Translations under genes and position numbers: made by a program
Shown: positions 62,585 to 64,000 of the stretch, piece by piece
Layout of the letters: every line of letters starts with the position of its first letter
How positions within the stretch are numbered: the first letter of the stretch is position 1
Assembly (NCBI GenBank): GCA_016716665.1
Contig: JADJVH010000007.1
Span: 195,953 to 259,952, forward strand
Source: Candidatus Opimibacter iunctus
GTDB taxonomy: Bacteria; Bacteroidota; Bacteroidia; Chitinophagales; Saprospiraceae
Length of the DNA: 64,000 nt
Direction: 5' to 3'
Notes under the pieces: model-generated
Database searches by the model: none
The model's input: the letters and a program-made list of their open reading frames with translations, nothing else
Told to the model about the DNA's origin: nothing

Positions 62585-64000
62585 CTACCTGGCAATCACC
62601 ACCCGCGACCTGAATAAATCTTCGAACTGTGAAATCCCCTCAAGCAGGTAGAGATTCTCAGAAAGTGGAAGACACATCAAGGGATTTCTCCTCGTCCCAT
62701 GTCTTCACGACGCGGCCATCAAAGCTCCGCATGCGGATATTAAAACCTGTAATATCCTCTATGGCTATGTACACTTCATCTTTAGCCGGATTTGGAAATA
62801 CCATGACATTAAGCGTTGTTAGGGTCTTTGTACCGACTGTCTCATCAAGGATCTCTACGGGCGAATTTGAATTGATACATCCATTGCCATCCGTAACCAC
62901 GAGCGTGTAGAGTCCAGGTGAGAGCCCGGACAAGTCTTCTTCTGTACTCGTGTATCCATTCGGACCAGTCCAGTTAAATTGATATGCCGGAGTTCCACCA
63001 GTGACCGTAATCGTTATTATTCCGGCAGTCAGGTTATTGTAATTTATCACCTGGTCTACTACGATGGCAATGCTATCAGGCTGCACAATCTCAAAGGACT
63101 GTGTGCGCACACAACTCTGCCCCACATCCGTGATCGTAACATCATAGGTGCCCGCACATAAATTGATGATACTGCTGGTGGTATCCCCGGTGTTCCACTG
63201 AAAGGTGATCGGACCCACACCGCCGATGATCCCAACACCAACTTCGCCATCACAACTCTCATAGCATGTGAGGTCGAAGGTATTCCACACCAAAACACCC
63301 AGGCAAGGAAAGGTGTTGATGATCACGCTTTGTGTATCTGTACAGGCATGAGCATCTGTGATGATGACAGTATATACCCATGGAAAAAGATTCGTGATCA
63401 GTGAATCTGTGCTTCCATTGCTCCATTCATAAGTATAGGGAGCTGTTCCTCCAGACGGAGCTGCCCATGCGCTGCCATCATTTGCTCCGGGTGCCGACTC
63501 ATCAGTACTACCGGCATTGGCCAACAATTCTGCTGCTCACTTGACAGCATAACTAACTATTGCCGCACAACAACGGTAGCATCCACTACGGTGACATCAT
63601 CATATGCCCCCGGCGCAAAGACCATTGAGTGCAGGTGTCGTTGATCCATTACTCCACAGATACGTGAAAGGTTCAGTCGCATTGACAGGGGTAACTTCAA
63701 TAGACCCATCGCAACTCTGGAAGCATGAACTATTCGTCACCAGGCCTGATAGTGAACAGCCAAAGGAATCTATTTCCACTGAAGCGATGACCGCACACAT
63801 GTGTGCATCCCTGACAGTAACGCTGTAAAATCCTGGTACCAGGTTGGTGATCAGTGAATCCGTACTATTATTGCTCCATAGATAAGTATATGGCGGAGTA
63901 CCACCCGTAGGTGCAGCCCATGCAGTCCCGTCATTAGTATCAGGACCTGTTTCGTCAGTCGATCCTGCATTGGCAAGCATCTGCGGAGGCTCAGCAATAA
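62585..64000 (-). pseudogene. Adhesin-like SprB/PKD-repeat protein with T9SS domain, frameshifted, 5' end outside window
   Basis: The frame is open at the window edge (IAEPPQMLANAGSTDE). Repeats of 70-90 residues are visible: NDGTAWAAPTGGTPPYTYLW, NGSTDSLITNL, GFYSVTVRDAHMC and DGSIEVTPVNATEPFTYLW, typical of SprB/PKD-like adhesin repeats. Near 63530-63605 at least two indels interrupt the frame (AYDVTVVDAT lies in one frame, LLANAGSTDES in another). The C-terminal sorting domain VMVFPNPAKDEVYIAIEDI reads to about 62660, where a third shift is needed to reach LSENLYLLEGISQFEDLF and the true stop at 62585. The intact product would be a large T9SS-secreted surface protein. Confidence 0.8.

Overview
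The window reads as a chromosomal stretch of a Bacteroidota bacterium, most likely a Saprospiria- or Chitinophagales-like lineage. The reasons are: two-component sensors built from periplasmic propeller and Y_Y_Y domains; type IX secretion (T9SS) C-terminal sorting domains; lipoproteins with short Bacteroidota-style lipoboxes; DUF6090, DUF6629, GxxExxY and CpeT-type proteins; and start regions without strong Shine-Dalgarno sequences. The lineage is inferred from gene families only. I see no rRNA, tRNA, CRISPR array, transposase or prophage.

Layout. 1-9.7 kb: an acyl-CoA hydrolase/CoA-transferase, a LytTR two-component system whose sensor gene is frameshifted, a secreted fibre-like protein, a metallo-beta-lactamase-fold hydrolase and a membrane protein. 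9.8-18.6 kb: carbonic anhydrase, DoxX, a metal-transporter-like protein, a secreted aminopeptidase P, a large BNR-repeat exoprotein, a DUF2541-like protein and an OmpA lipoprotein, interspersed with a family of about 110-bp palindromic elements. 18.8-33.5 kb: an all-minus block of porin, amidohydrolase, beta-barrel protein, NarL-type response regulator plus propeller sensor kinase, two large arylsulfatases, an NTF2-like lipoprotein and a glycine-zipper protein. Four transcription units of this block carry the same upstream dyad (TGTAG, 8 bp, CTACA), so they may form one regulon controlled by the embedded two-component system. 33.6-44.5 kb: cytochrome c, a Tyr/Trp-rich exoprotein, SDR, a GxxExxY nuclease-like gene flanked by inverted arrays of helically spaced CAGAT/ATCTG repeats, aquaporin, GH2 glycosidase and a C25-like T9SS exoprotein. 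44.6-57.6 kb: lipase, Zn-alcohol dehydrogenase, PrsW-like membrane protein, malic enzyme, CpeT-like protein, GNAT, alpha-dioxygenase-like heme enzyme and a frameshifted inward-rectifier K+ channel. 57.7-64 kb: tricorn-like protease, Gfo/Idh/MocA oxidoreductase, repeated hairpins, and the end of an adhesin-like T9SS protein broken by several frameshifts.

The most unusual signals are the GxxExxY element with phased inverted repeats (37.76-38.48 kb), the shared dyad of the sulfatase/porin block, and the palindromic element family at 10.6 and 14.2-14.5 kb. Three genes each carry two or more 1-2 base frameshifts, some in homopolymers. This could be residual long-read assembly error or true decay, and the sequence alone cannot decide.
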